Assembly (NCBI GenBank): GCA_034142505.1
Contig: JAWZDV010000024.1
Location: forward strand, 1 to 64,000
Source of the DNA: Hungatella_A sp034142505
GTDB lineage: Bacteria; Bacillota; Clostridia; Lachnospirales; Lachnospiraceae
DNA length: 64,000 bases
Reading direction: 5' to 3'
Positions 34,099-43,793 of the stretch are shown piece by piece. The notes under the pieces were generated by a model, which ran no database searches, was not told where the DNA came from, and saw only the letters and a list, made by a program, of their open reading frames with translations. The translations under genes were made by a program, and so were the position numbers. Position 1 is the stretch's first letter. The number at the start of each line of letters is the position of its first letter.

Positions 34099-34932
34099 TT
34101 ATCCCTTAATACCACTTGCCGCCACGCCTTCCACGAAGAACTTCTGACAGCTTAAGAACACAATCACTACCGGAACCAGCGAACATACGGACGCCGCCAT
34201 AATCCACGCGTAATCCGCCCCGTACTGGGAGATAAACATGCGGATACCTAACTGGATCGTCTTTAATTCCTTGGTCTTTAAGTAAATGAGAGGGCCCATG
34301 AAGTCATTCCATACATTCGTGAATGTAAAGATTGTCAGGGTCGCCATAGCCGGTTTTCCAAGGGGGAATACAATTTTGGCAAAAATTCCATATTCATTCA
34401 GTCCGTCGATTCTGGCCGCCTCACACAGTTCATCCGGAATACTGATATAAAACTGCCGGATCAGGAATACACCAAACGCCGAGAACGCCTGCATCAGAAT
34501 CAGTCCCAGATGCGTATCGTTTAATCCCATTTTGGAAATCAGAATAAACTGGGGAACCATATATACCTGCCACGGAATGGCAATGGTTGTTACATACATT
34601 AAGAAAATTAAATCTCTTCCTGCAAACTTTGTCTTTGTAAAACCGTAAGCCGCAAAACAGCTGGTACACAACTGGATAATCGTTGTGATCACTGTCAGCT
34701 TCGCCGTATTCTTAAAGAATGTGAGCAGCGGAATCTTCTTCCAGATAATGTTATAATTCTTCCACTGGATATTGTTCATATCGGGAAGCCATTTCATCGG
34801 TACCGAGAATACGTCCTTATTCATCTTCAGGGAAGAAATCACCATCCAGTAAAATGGAACCAGCATGAAGAGGGACAATGCAATCAGCATGATAATCAAT
34901 AACACTTTTATTGTTTTCTGTTTATTTTTCAT
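34099..34932 (-). CDS. Carbohydrate ABC transporter permease (MalG type)
   Basis: 277 residues. ATG 34932 lies behind GGAGGAG; the upstream ATG at 34968 is inside the preceding gene. Six membrane segments, and the EAA loop EAARIDGLNEYGIFAKIVFP that contacts the ATPase. No ATPase gene lies in this locus, so a shared MsmX-type ATPase is expected. Confidence 0.9.
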   Translation of the reverse strand: MKNKQKTIKVLLIIMLIALSLFMLVPFYWMVISSLKMNKDVFSVPMKWLPDMNNIQWKNYNIIWKKIPLLTFFKNTAKLTVITTIIQLCTSCFAAYGFTKTKFAGRDLIFLMYVTTIAIPWQVYMVPQFILISKMGLNDTHLGLILMQAFSAFGVFLIRQFYISIPDELCEAARIDGLNEYGIFAKIVFPLGKPAMATLTIFTFTNVWNDFMGPLIYLKTKELKTIQLGIRMFISQYGADYAWIMAASVCSLVPVVIVFLSCQKFFVEGVAASGIKG

Positions 34933-34946
34933 GGTTCTCCTCCTCC

Positions 34947-35870
34947 CTACATCATGTCCTTCGACCATTTTTTCTCACCCTGGAACTGAATCAGAGTGAT
35001 CACCAATACGACTGCAAACAGCACGATAGCGCCCGCGCTTGCCGGTCCAAACTGCCAGTTGACAAAGGCCTTATCGTAAATATAGTTAACCAGGGTCTGG
35101 GTTGCGTTACCTGGGCCTCCGCCTGTCATAACGTATACCATATCGAATACCTTGAAGCACTGAATCGTCAGCATGATCAGCACGAAGAAGGTGGTTGGCG
35201 TCAGCATCGGAATCGTGATGTAACGCAGTTTCTGCCATCCGTTAGCTCCGTCAATGCTGGCCGCCTCATACAGGGAGCTGGAAATGCCCTGGAGCGCCGC
35301 CAAGTACACGATCATGTAATATCCCATATATTTCCAGATGGTAACAATGGCTACCGCCACCATGGCCCAGTCTGTGGATACTACCCACCGGGGTGGATTG
35401 CTGATCCCGATAAATTTTAAAAACTCGTTGATCGGTCCAAAATCCGGCTGGAACAACATATTCCACACAGCGCCTACCGCTACAATGGACGCGATATACG
35501 GGAAGAAGAACGCCGTTCTGTAAAATGCGATTCCCTTAATCTTGGAATTCAACAGCACGGCCAAAAGCATGGCCAGCACCAGTGTCGGAAGTACGGTCAT
35601 CAACGCGTAGACCACCGTATGCCACAGCGCCCCCCGGAAAAACCGGTCGCCGAATATCTGTACAAAGTTCTGCAGCCCCACAAACTCCATCGGAATCTGG
35701 GAACCATCCCATTTCATGACACTCAACACGAAAGAGAAGCAGACCGGAATAAACACAAATATGGAATATCCGATCAGGTTCGGAAGAATAAACGAATATC
35801 CGATAATATTGCTTCTGACTTTTCTATTTTTCTTCCCCTTGGCCACTGCCTGATTCTCATGATTGCTCAT
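34947..35870 (-). CDS. Carbohydrate ABC transporter permease (MalF type)
   Basis: 307 residues. ATG 35870 has GGAGG five bases upstream. Six membrane segments, with the EAA loop EAASIDGANGWQKLRYITIP. It forms the membrane channel with the MalG-type protein encoded 14 bp downstream and receives sugar from the 37.1-kb lipoprotein. Confidence 0.9.
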   Translation of the reverse strand: MSNHENQAVAKGKKNRKVRSNIIGYSFILPNLIGYSIFVFIPVCFSFVLSVMKWDGSQIPMEFVGLQNFVQIFGDRFFRGALWHTVVYALMTVLPTLVLAMLLAVLLNSKIKGIAFYRTAFFFPYIASIVAVGAVWNMLFQPDFGPINEFLKFIGISNPPRWVVSTDWAMVAVAIVTIWKYMGYYMIVYLAALQGISSSLYEAASIDGANGWQKLRYITIPMLTPTTFFVLIMLTIQCFKVFDMVYVMTGGGPGNATQTLVNYIYDKAFVNWQFGPASAGAIVLFAVVLVITLIQFQGEKKWSKDMM

Positions 35871-35906
35871 TGTTACCTCCATTCCGCCGCTTTAAGCGGC
35901 ATAATC

Positions 35907-36953
35907 TTAATCTGTTTTCAGTGGAATCACCATATTCCAGGTCTCTGCCGCATCCAAAAAGCTATCCCGGCCATTGGACGTTGCAAAGAATAAGTGGGTT
36001 GGTTTTCCATCCTCAAACAGGATAAACGGCCGGTCGAGATTCCCCATCTCCTCTTCCACCCCGTCATCCCACAGCACCTTCCTGGAATAGACCAGTTCCC
36101 CATGGTTGATCTCCCAGTGAACGCCGTCTTCGGATACCGCATGCATGCCTCCAAACCGTTCCCCGCAGAGACTGCCGGTCATATCCTTCGCTATCATCTG
36201 GTAACGATCACCGTCAAACCAGATAAACGGATCTTCCACCACACAATCTTTGGGAAACAGCGGCTCATCGGCCACCGCGTGATAAGGTCCCATGACGGTT
36301 TCCGCCACCGCGGCTCCCAGTGCCATATCTCCGTACATCTGTCCCGCGTAAGGCGGTTTGATGTAGGGCCTTGACTTGTAAATGAGAAGAACCGAGCCAT
36401 CCTCACGGATACATGGCGCCGGATTTGACACGAACATATTGTCAAAATACTCCGGCCTCGGCTCCAGCACCGGTTTCTCCAGCCGTTTCCACGGGCCGTA
36501 AATGCTGTCGGCTGACGCGGCTCCGATACGCTTTCTGCTCCTGGCAGCCATCGTATGGTAATCCTCATGTGTCAGCGGATAATCCGGTGTCAGATCTTCA
36601 AACGGATGGGTCAGACCGATGTAGTAAAGCACGTATCTCCCATCCTGTTTCTTAATGACCGGATTGTGCGTCATTCTGCCGTCCCAGTACTCCGGGCCTC
36701 TGGCCGGAAAGACGACCTCCTCAAACACATAAGGACCACAGGGAGTGTCTGCCGCCGCCCTTACAATCTCCGACTGCAGCAGCCAGCCGGGATGCATGGG
36801 CTGGCTCTTGGGCCACCGGGATGCAAACATATGGTAACGCCCGTCTTCACCTTTGATGACGGAGCCGCACCACACCCAGTATCCCTCCATGGCAAAACCG
36901 CCGTTTCTTGGCGCCGGCAGCATCTTTGTTCTGAAGCCCAGTTCTTTTATCAC
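35907..36953 (-). CDS. GH43/GH117-like five-bladed propeller hydrolase
   Basis: 348 residues if started at GTG 36953, which has GGGGGA eight bases upstream; the ORF could open at TTG 36968. The pattern is a five-bladed propeller: repeated blades ending in aromatic/Gly motifs (GRYHMFASRWP, GRYVLYYIG, VEDPFIWFDGDRYQMIAKD). Acidic residues in HNP and EDP segments match the clan-F catalytic positions loosely. No signal peptide. It is placed between the sugar-binding protein and the permeases, so it probably trims an imported oligosaccharide. The linkage cleaved is unknown. Confidence 0.75.
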   Translation of the reverse strand: MIKELGFRTKMLPAPRNGGFAMEGYWVWCGSVIKGEDGRYHMFASRWPKSQPMHPGWLLQSEIVRAAADTPCGPYVFEEVVFPARGPEYWDGRMTHNPVIKKQDGRYVLYYIGLTHPFEDLTPDYPLTHEDYHTMAARSRKRIGAASADSIYGPWKRLEKPVLEPRPEYFDNMFVSNPAPCIREDGSVLLIYKSRPYIKPPYAGQMYGDMALGAAVAETVMGPYHAVADEPLFPKDCVVEDPFIWFDGDRYQMIAKDMTGSLCGERFGGMHAVSEDGVHWEINHGELVYSRKVLWDDGVEEEMGNLDRPFILFEDGKPTHLFFATSNGRDSFLDAAETWNMVIPLKTD

Positions 36954-36987
36954 GTTCCAATCCCCCAAAACCCTTAAAAATCTTCAT

Positions 36988-37032
36988 AAAAAGAGCGCAT
37001 TCCAAAAACTTCATTTTAGAAGCGCCCTTTTT
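36988..37032 (-). terminator. Hairpin between binding-protein gene and downstream genes
   Basis: On the minus strand AAAGGGCGC pairs with GCGCTCTTT (one wobble), followed by TTTATG. It probably limits read-through after the abundant binding-protein message. Confidence 0.65.
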
Positions 37033-37081
37033 ATCATGTCTTTTCCATGTCAGAGTTTTTATAACCTGTTATGCCGATAAA

Positions 37082-38437
37082 TTACCAGCCTTTAATCTCC
37101 GCTACACGTTTGTTCAGTTCTTCGATACCTTCATCAATGGTGTACTCACCAATCATGATCATCTCATGAACCTGGTCAAGAGGCTTACGGATCTCCTCGA
37201 TGTTTGGATCAAGAGGTCTGTCAAATACATAGTGAGTATATTTCAGTGCTTCCACATTGGACTCGCCCTCCGGGAAGTTCGGTACGGAAGTGATGGTCTC
37301 CAGGGACTTATCTGTCTGGATACCTGTAAACTGTCCAACACCTGCCAGAATCTCAGATGCCTCTGCGGAAACCGCGAATTTCACGAAATCCCAGGATGCG
37401 TCCGGCTCATCGGTGTAAGCGCTCACTGCGATTGGTGTGATAGCGCCAACGGTGTAGCCTGCGCCTGTGTCTGCCGGATGAGGAATTGCTGCTACGCCCC
37501 AGTTGAAATCGGTCTCGCCGCTCTCCTGTGCTGCGATCATGGTTGCGATGAACCAGGTTCCCATCGGAAGCATTGCACACTGCTGGTTCTTAAATACGGA
37601 TGAGTAGTGGATGTTTGCAGTCTTTAAGGTTGCAAAATCCTGCATATATCCGTTGTCCTGTAATGCCAGGGTCTGCTCATACCAAGGCTTTAAGAAACTG
37701 TAATCTTTCTCAACAACGGTATGTTTGCCATCCTGGACAGCCCAGTTGGTAACCAGCGCCTGCCATGTATGGTCGTGGGTTCCGTATACCTTGGAGCTTC
37801 CCTCGCCGCTTGTCATCTTAGCTGCCAGATCATAGTACTCTTCCCATGTCATGTCGTTGCTTGGGTATTCCACGCCGGCTGCGTCAAATAAGTCTTTGTT
37901 GTAGTATAATACATACCAGTCAGAACGGTATGGAAGGCCATATGTAACGCCGTTGTACTGTAACTGCTCTGCCGCACCGCTGTATACGGAGGTGTCAAAG
38001 CTGTCTGCCTTCATATAGTCGTCTAACGCAAGAAGCTGTTTCTTGTCTGCCATCTGAAGCATGGAACCCATATCCTTAACGAAGATAACGTCAGGATCTG
38101 GCTGTGCTGCGGATAAGCTGATTCCCAGTGAGTTGTTGTACTCATCTGCGGAAGTGTCAATGACTTTGATCTCGATGTTTGGATTCTTCTCCATGTAAGC
38201 ATCGATCACTGCCTGGAATGTCGGTGAAGTGTCATTGTCCCAGGTGGTTACGGAGATGGTTTTCTTCTCTCCCTCAGCTGCCTTGGTCTCTTCTTTCTTC
38301 GCCTCGGTTGTCTCTGTCTTTCCGTCTGCCGCCGGTGCTGCTGTTGTCGCATCCGTTCCCTTGCTTCCACAAGCTGCAAGACTTGTTACGGTCATACCTG
38401 CTGCCAGTGTCAAAGCCATCATTTTTTTCAATTTCAT
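37082..38437 (-). CDS. Carbohydrate ABC transporter solute-binding lipoprotein
   Basis: 451 residues; GGGAGGG site. Signal peptide with lipobox LAAC (Cys23), an Ala/Thr/Glu/Lys-rich linker to about residue 60, then the family-1 extracellular sugar-binding fold (ISVTTWDNDTSP, DVIFVKDMGSMLQMAD, PYRSDWYVLYYNKDLFDAAG). First gene of the importer unit and divergent from the YesM/YesN pair that probably senses its sugar. The likely ligand is an unsaturated, sulfated disaccharide, judged from the neighbours. Confidence 0.9.
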   Translation of the reverse strand: MKLKKMMALTLAAGMTVTSLAACGSKGTDATTAAPAADGKTETTEAKKEETKAAEGEKKTISVTTWDNDTSPTFQAVIDAYMEKNPNIEIKVIDTSADEYNNSLGISLSAAQPDPDVIFVKDMGSMLQMADKKQLLALDDYMKADSFDTSVYSGAAEQLQYNGVTYGLPYRSDWYVLYYNKDLFDAAGVEYPSNDMTWEEYYDLAAKMTSGEGSSKVYGTHDHTWQALVTNWAVQDGKHTVVEKDYSFLKPWYEQTLALQDNGYMQDFATLKTANIHYSSVFKNQQCAMLPMGTWFIATMIAAQESGETDFNWGVAAIPHPADTGAGYTVGAITPIAVSAYTDEPDASWDFVKFAVSAEASEILAGVGQFTGIQTDKSLETITSVPNFPEGESNVEALKYTHYVFDRPLDPNIEEIRKPLDQVHEMIMIGEYTIDEGIEELNKRVAEIKGW

Positions 38438-38718
38438 GATTCTTTCCCTCCCATTTTTTCTAGGGCCCCCGTTTCCGTGTTCCCTGTTGGTAATTAAAGG
38501 ATAACAAAATTCTCAACAAAACTACATCCAAAATAACCAGAATTCTATTACTTTTTTTGTCTCTTTTTTCCTGGTTTCCCGAAAAAAGATATAATATTTT
38601 TAGATTTTTATAATATTTTCATGTTTCGATGACATTGTAATTGTTTTTTCATCTGTTTTTCGATATGATGGAAGCAGATCTGGACAAGAAAAGCATTTCT
38701 TCATATATAGGAGGTTTC

Positions 38719-40491
38719 ATGAAACCCACACCGAAGACATTTCAACGCAAATTGATTCTTTATAATCTGGTGATTATCATCTGTATTGCGAGCGCCGTCA
38801 GTTTTTATAACTATAACTCGTACCGTAAGGACGTGATTGTCAGCGAAACGAAAAACAGTGCCAACCGGATTGCGGGTCTCTCCGACCGGATGGAAGTGGC
38901 TTACGACGAGATGGTCAATATTCTACTGAACTGTTCGGAACGGCAGTCCCTGTTTCTGACGACCTCTTTTTCCGAAATTCGGGATGGATACGACAATCCA
39001 AAGTCCGCCATCAATGCTTCCGACGTGCTGAAGGATCTGTGCGCCATCTCCGGTTACAGCAGTTCCATCTATAAAATCACCCTGTACAACAATGGATATT
39101 TACTTCAGGCCGGCAGTTCCTTCGGTTCCTCCGATGACCCGGAACGGATCATGGCAGCGCCCTGGTTCTCAGAAAACTTAACGAAGATATCCGGCTCCTA
39201 TACCCTGACACTGGTGGACAATCCCTTCTCCTTAGGTTCCAACAAGACGCCAAAGATTCTCCCTCTCCTGCGCCCTCTTCAAAATGTGATCGGCGCGCCG
39301 GAAGATTACTGGGTCTTTTTAGGTATTTCCCCAAGTCTGTTTCAGGATGCGTTAAATACCATGCCCGAGGGAAGCATTGTCTGTGTCACAACAGCCGCCG
39401 GGGATGTCATTGCATCCAGAAACCGGGAACACTATGACGACAGAGAAATCAGGGAACAGCTTCTGGCCGCTGCCGCCAGCCCGGGTACCTTTCAGACGCG
39501 GCTTGGAACGGATCAGTGCATTATAACCTATGAGAAACAACCCGTCAGCGGACTTTTGTTTTATGAGATTGTGCCCGTGACTTCTCTGAATCTGGACCAC
39601 AATGTGATATCCAACACCGTGTTCATCATTTTCCTGTTCTGTATCGTGATCGGACTGGGATTATCTTTTGTGATCTCCCGGCAGCTTGGCGCTCCCATCA
39701 GCAGACTGACCAAGCGCCTGGAGCTGATCGCCGGCGGAGATTTTGAACCGGATGACACCATTGAGACGGACGACGAGATCGGTATGATCGGCAAGCAGAT
39801 CAACCAGATGTCCAGCCAGATCTCCAACCTTCTGGATTCCAGGGTTCTCGATGAGAAGGAGAAGAAGGACATGGAGATCAAGATGCTTCAGGCACAGATC
39901 AACCCCCATTTCCTCTACAACACCTTAGACTCCATCAAGTGGATTGCCACCATGCAGAAGAATACCGGCATTGTCCAGGTGGTGACGGCCCTCTCCTCCC
40001 TGTTAAAAAACATGGCCAAGGGCTTTAATGAGAAGGTAACGTTCCGGCAGGAACTTGATTTTCTGCAAAATTATGTTACCATAGAAAAGATTCGCTATAT
40101 TGAGCTCTTTGATGTGGAGATTCAAGTGGATGAGGAGAGTCTCTACGATGCCCGGATTGTGAAGCTGACGTTGCAGCCCATTGTGGAAAATGCCATCTTT
40201 TCCGGCATTGAACCCAGCGGGCGGTTCGGGCTGATTGAGATTCATGCGTTTGCAAGGGACGGCGTCTTTTATGTGACCGTGCGGGATAACGGCGTGGGAA
40301 TCTCGCCGGAGAATATCAGGAAACTGCTGACCGATACCTCCCGGATTACCAAGAGCAATATGAGCGGAATCGGGCTTCCCAATGTGGACCGCCGGCTGAA
40401 GCTGGTGTACGGGGAAGATTACGGTATCACCATAGAGAGTGAGCTGGACAACTATACGATGATTACCATTTCACTGCCGCTGGAGTATTAG
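38719..40491 (+). CDS. YesM-type sensor histidine kinase
   Basis: 590 residues. ATG 38719 has AGGAGG upstream; an ATG at 38641 has none. A transmembrane segment near 18-35, an extracellular sensor domain of about 260 residues, a second membrane segment near 300-320, HAMP, then the kinase. The phospho-acceptor is H397 in QINPHFLYNTLDS (His_kinase family), with ATP-lid motifs DNGVGIS and GIGLPNVDRRL. It transfers phosphate to the response regulator encoded 41 bp downstream. The 281-bp region before it (from 38438) must hold both divergent promoters, but I cannot pick them with confidence. Confidence 0.92.
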   Translation: MKPTPKTFQRKLILYNLVIIICIASAVSFYNYNSYRKDVIVSETKNSANRIAGLSDRMEVAYDEMVNILLNCSERQSLFLTTSFSEIRDGYDNPKSAINASDVLKDLCAISGYSSSIYKITLYNNGYLLQAGSSFGSSDDPERIMAAPWFSENLTKISGSYTLTLVDNPFSLGSNKTPKILPLLRPLQNVIGAPEDYWVFLGISPSLFQDALNTMPEGSIVCVTTAAGDVIASRNREHYDDREIREQLLAAAASPGTFQTRLGTDQCIITYEKQPVSGLLFYEIVPVTSLNLDHNVISNTVFIIFLFCIVIGLGLSFVISRQLGAPISRLTKRLELIAGGDFEPDDTIETDDEIGMIGKQINQMSSQISNLLDSRVLDEKEKKDMEIKMLQAQINPHFLYNTLDSIKWIATMQKNTGIVQVVTALSSLLKNMAKGFNEKVTFRQELDFLQNYVTIEKIRYIELFDVEIQVDEESLYDARIVKLTLQPIVENAIFSGIEPSGRFGLIEIHAFARDGVFYVTVRDNGVGISPENIRKLLTDTSRITKSNMSGIGLPNVDRRLKLVYGEDYGITIESELDNYTMITISLPLEY

Positions 40492-40532
40492 AGCATTCCA
40501 AAGGCAGGGAAATGTGTGGAGATGGAGTGACT

Positions 40533-42131
40533 ATGTACCGAGTGATATTAGTTGATGATGAACCTTTAATCCTGGCGGGAATTGCTTCCCTGATTGTGTG
40601 GGAGGATTACGAATGCACCATTGTGGGCAAGGCCACCAACGGTCCCAATGCCCTGGATATGATCCTGGAACTGCAGCCGGATATCATCATCACCGACATC
40701 CGCATGCCGGTGTTAAACGGGCTGGAGTTGATCGAGAAATGCAAGGCAGCCGGATGCACGTTTGCCTTTCTGGTGCTGACGAATCTGGAGGAGTTTGATC
40801 TGGCCAGGAAAGCACTGGCCCTTGGGGCGACGGACTATCTGGTGAAGCTGAATTTGAGTCCGGAGGAGCTAATCCAGGCCCTGGAGCGGGCGAAGGAAAA
40901 ATGTAATCTGATGGTGAGTCACCACGAACACCAGCTGTTTGGCAGTTTGGGACAGTTTGGCGCCCAGGATATGGTGAGGGCCTATTTTGGAAAAGTTCTG
41001 ATCGCCCATGACGAGTCGGCCACGCTGCCGGAGGAATTGGCGCGGACATATGAGAATTCCTTTATCACTCTCATCTCCCTGCGGCAGGACAATATCAGCT
41101 TTCTTCCCGGGGAAGAGGCGATGGACTTAAAGCAGATCGGCGGCCAGATCGGGGATATTATCCGGGGGATCTGCGGGCGGTTCTTCCAGGCCTATACCCT
41201 GCTCACGGATACGCCAAACACGTTTCTGCTTGTGGCGGTGCTCCATGAGGGACAGGGACTTAAGGAGACGATGACGCAGTTTGGCGGGAAGGTAAACTCG
41301 GCATTGAAGACCTACTTTGAGCTGACCGCTGTTTTTGGGGTCAGTGATACGGGGGGGGGTATTCCGGAACTGCCTGCGGCAGTTGATGCGGCCAGAACGG
41401 CACTGGAATATTACTACTATGATTCGTCCTCTCCGGTTGTGTTTTATCAGGGGCAGCATTATCATAAAAGCAGCGCAAAAACGTTTAATATCAACTTTTT
41501 GAAGAAGGATTTATCTTCGGCCATCCAGCAAAACGACAGCGGAAAGCTGGAGGAGATCTTCGGGCAGATCATTGATCTGTTTACGGAGTGCAAACCGGGG
41601 AAGGAACATGCGACAAGCGCGTGTATCAATATCTATACGTATCTTTACTCGTTTTTTGACAATGAGGGGAGCAATTATCAGGATATATTCCCGTATACGA
41701 TCAATATTGCGGAGTATTTAAACCATTTTACCAGTCTGGCGGATATTCTGGAGTGGCTGGGAAGCTTCCGGGATAAGCTGTGCAAGCTGCTGGAGGACCG
41801 GAAGGAAAACCGGTCGGATAAGCTGGTGGAGCAGGCGAAGCGGTATATTGCGGAGCATTATAGGGAGAAGCTGACGCTGACGGAGATTGCGGAGGTGCTG
41901 AATATCAGCGCGGGGCATTTGAGTATCACCTTTAAGAAGTTTACGGGGGTGACGCTGTCGGATTATATTGCGGATGTGAAGATTGAGCATGCGAAGGCGC
42001 TGATTGATACCCACCAGTATCTGATGTATGAAATCTCGGATATGCTGGGGTTTGACAACCCCTACTATTTCAGTAAGGTGTTTAAGAAGGTGACGGGAGT
42101 GTCGCCCAGGGAACATGAGAAGCGGATGTGA
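40533..42131 (+). CDS. YesN-type response regulator with AraC DNA-binding domain
   Basis: 532 residues; GGAG five bases before ATG 40533. The receiver domain (about 1-120) has D8/D9 and phospho-acceptor D55 in IITDIRMP, and K104 in DYLVKLN. A long middle domain follows. Two AraC-type HTH motifs close the protein (LTLTEIAEVLNISAGHLS and YEISDMLGFDNPYYFSKVFK). Expected to activate the importer/GH88 genes. The middle of the gene carries a run of nine G residues, a possible slippage site. The stop codon lies in the stem of the terminator. Confidence 0.92.
   Translation: MYRVILVDDEPLILAGIASLIVWEDYECTIVGKATNGPNALDMILELQPDIIITDIRMPVLNGLELIEKCKAAGCTFAFLVLTNLEEFDLARKALALGATDYLVKLNLSPEELIQALERAKEKCNLMVSHHEHQLFGSLGQFGAQDMVRAYFGKVLIAHDESATLPEELARTYENSFITLISLRQDNISFLPGEEAMDLKQIGGQIGDIIRGICGRFFQAYTLLTDTPNTFLLVAVLHEGQGLKETMTQFGGKVNSALKTYFELTAVFGVSDTGGGIPELPAAVDAARTALEYYYYDSSSPVVFYQGQHYHKSSAKTFNINFLKKDLSSAIQQNDSGKLEEIFGQIIDLFTECKPGKEHATSACINIYTYLYSFFDNEGSNYQDIFPYTINIAEYLNHFTSLADILEWLGSFRDKLCKLLEDRKENRSDKLVEQAKRYIAEHYREKLTLTEIAEVLNISAGHLSITFKKFTGVTLSDYIADVKIEHAKALIDTHQYLMYEISDMLGFDNPYYFSKVFKKVTGVSPREHEKRM
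41351..41359. repeat. G9 homopolymer inside the response-regulator gene
   Basis: Nine consecutive G residues encode Gly-Gly-Gly in the middle domain. A one-base change would shift the frame and remove the DNA-binding domain. Confidence 0.85.
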
Positions 42132-42150
42132 CAAGACATCCGCTTTTTTT
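42119..42150 (+). terminator. Terminator of the YesM/YesN unit
   Basis: Stem AGCGGATGT / ACATCCGCT (42121-42129, 42136-42144) followed by TTTTTT. The left arm includes the last codons and the stop. Confidence 0.92.
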
Positions 42151-42230
42151 GTACGCTTTTTTGTCCTTTTTTCACCTCACGCTTCGTTTTCCTCCACATA
42201 TTATAGATTATAGTTATAGGAGGTATCTAT

Positions 42231-42998
42231 ATGAAAGCGAAACTGGAAGTGAAAAACTTAAGCTACTCTTATCACTCACTCGAAGGCGAAACACTGGCCC
42301 TTTCCAATATATCCTTTGATGTCAACGACGGGGAGTTTCTGGCGATTGTCGGTCCGTCCGGCTGCGGAAAATCCACGTTACTGTCCCTGCTGTCCGGTCT
42401 TTTGGAGCCGGAGGAAGGAAGCATTCTCATTGACGGTGTCCCCAGGGAGGACAGCGGTGCGCAGATCGGCTATATGCTCCAGAAGGACCATCTGTTTGAC
42501 TGGAGAACGATTCTGTCCAACGTGTCCCTGGGGCTGGAGGTTCAGCACCGGATGGGGGAGGATGAAAAACAGAGGTTACATGAAATGCTGGCTACTTACG
42601 GGCTGGCGGATTTTGAACAGGCACGGCCATCGGAGTTGTCCGGCGGCATGAGGCAGCGGGCGGCGCTGATCCGCACCATGGCGTTAAAGCCGGATATTCT
42701 GCTGCTTGACGAGCCGTTCTCGGCACTGGACTACCAGACCAGGCTGGAGGTCTGCGATGATATCAGCTCCATTATCAAAAAAAGCGGGAAAACCGCGATT
42801 TTGATTACCCACGATCTGTCGGAAGCCATCTCGGTGGCGGACCGTATCGTGATTCTCACCAGCCGGCCCGGAAGAATCAAGGGCATTATGGAGGTCGCGT
42901 TCGGGGAGGAGTATGCAAGACCATTAGAGAGGAGAAATGCTCCTGAATTCTCCACTTATTTTAATCAGTTATGGAAGGAGCTGCAAAATTATGATTGA
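42231..42998 (+). CDS. SsuB-type ABC transporter ATPase (no binding protein nearby)
   Basis: 255 residues; AGGAGG site. Walker A GPSGCGKST, Q-loop MLQKDHLFDW (Lys-Asp instead of the usual Gln-Tyr), signature LSGGMRQR, Walker B ILLLDEPFSALD and switch His LITHDLSEA. It overlaps the permease gene by 8 bp. Relatives serve sulfonate, taurine, nitrate or vitamin-precursor uptake. No solute-binding gene is adjacent on either side. Confidence 0.9.
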   Translation: MKAKLEVKNLSYSYHSLEGETLALSNISFDVNDGEFLAIVGPSGCGKSTLLSLLSGLLEPEEGSILIDGVPREDSGAQIGYMLQKDHLFDWRTILSNVSLGLEVQHRMGEDEKQRLHEMLATYGLADFEQARPSELSGGMRQRAALIRTMALKPDILLLDEPFSALDYQTRLEVCDDISSIIKKSGKTAILITHDLSEAISVADRIVILTSRPGRIKGIMEVAFGEEYARPLERRNAPEFSTYFNQLWKELQNYD

Positions 42999-43785
42999 GA
43001 CGCATCCGACTCTGGCGCAGCAGGAGTTTATCGCGAAAGAGAAACGGCATAGAAAGCAGGTGACCACCTACCGGGTCCTGCTGCTGGTGCTTCTTCTGGC
43101 CCTGTGGGAGCTGTGCGCAAGGCTGGGTATCATTGACGACTTTATTTTCAGTTCCCCCTCCCGCATGGTCAAATGCTTTGCCGGCATGGTGGCGGATGGG
43201 AGTATCTTTGTACACATTGGCATTACCATCTTAGAAACTCTGGTCAGCTTCGGGCTGGTGGTGGTGGCCGGCGTTCTCTTTGCCGTGCTGCTGTGGGCCA
43301 GCCGGAGTATCTCCGAGGTGCTGGAGCCCTATCTTGTCATGCTCAACAGCCTGCCAAAATCTGCCCTGGCGCCGATCCTGATTGTATGGCTGGGGAACAA
43401 TGTAAAAACGATTATTGTGGCCGCCATCTCGGTGGCTGTATTTGGTTCTATCCTGACGCTGCACACGGGATTCAAACAGATGGACCCGGATAAGATTAAA
43501 TTGATTTACGCGCTGGGCGGGGGGAAGAAGGATGTACTGTTCAAGGTGCTGATTCCCGGTTCGGTTCCGTTAATTATCAGCAATATGAAGGTGAATATCG
43601 GGCTTTGCCTGGTTGGCGTCATCATAGGCGAGTTCCTGGCCGCAAATAAGGGGCTGGGATACCTAATTATCTACGGGTCCCAGGTATTTAAGATGGATAT
43701 GGTGGTCATGTCCATTGTGATTCTCTGTATTGTGTCGGCGGTGCTGTATCAGGGAATCGCAATATTGGAGAAAAAAATAAAATAA
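42991..43785 (+). CDS. SsuC-type ABC transporter permease
   Basis: 264 residues. ATG 42991 lies within the ATPase stop region (GGAG upstream). About six membrane segments; coupling loop KQMDPDKIKLIYALGGGKKD. It must work with a binding protein encoded elsewhere or one shared with the 9.5- or 20-kb systems. A terminator follows. Confidence 0.88.
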   Translation: MIETHPTLAQQEFIAKEKRHRKQVTTYRVLLLVLLLALWELCARLGIIDDFIFSSPSRMVKCFAGMVADGSIFVHIGITILETLVSFGLVVVAGVLFAVLLWASRSISEVLEPYLVMLNSLPKSALAPILIVWLGNNVKTIIVAAISVAVFGSILTLHTGFKQMDPDKIKLIYALGGGKKDVLFKVLIPGSVPLIISNMKVNIGLCLVGVIIGEFLAANKGLGYLIIYGSQVFKMDMVVMSIVILCIVSAVLYQGIAILEKKIK

Positions 43786-43793
43786 CTGTTTAT

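Noticed and set aside
40512..40532. Response-regulator start at 40512
   Set aside because: The ATG at 40533 directly precedes the receiver-domain start YRVILVDDE and has GGAG upstream.
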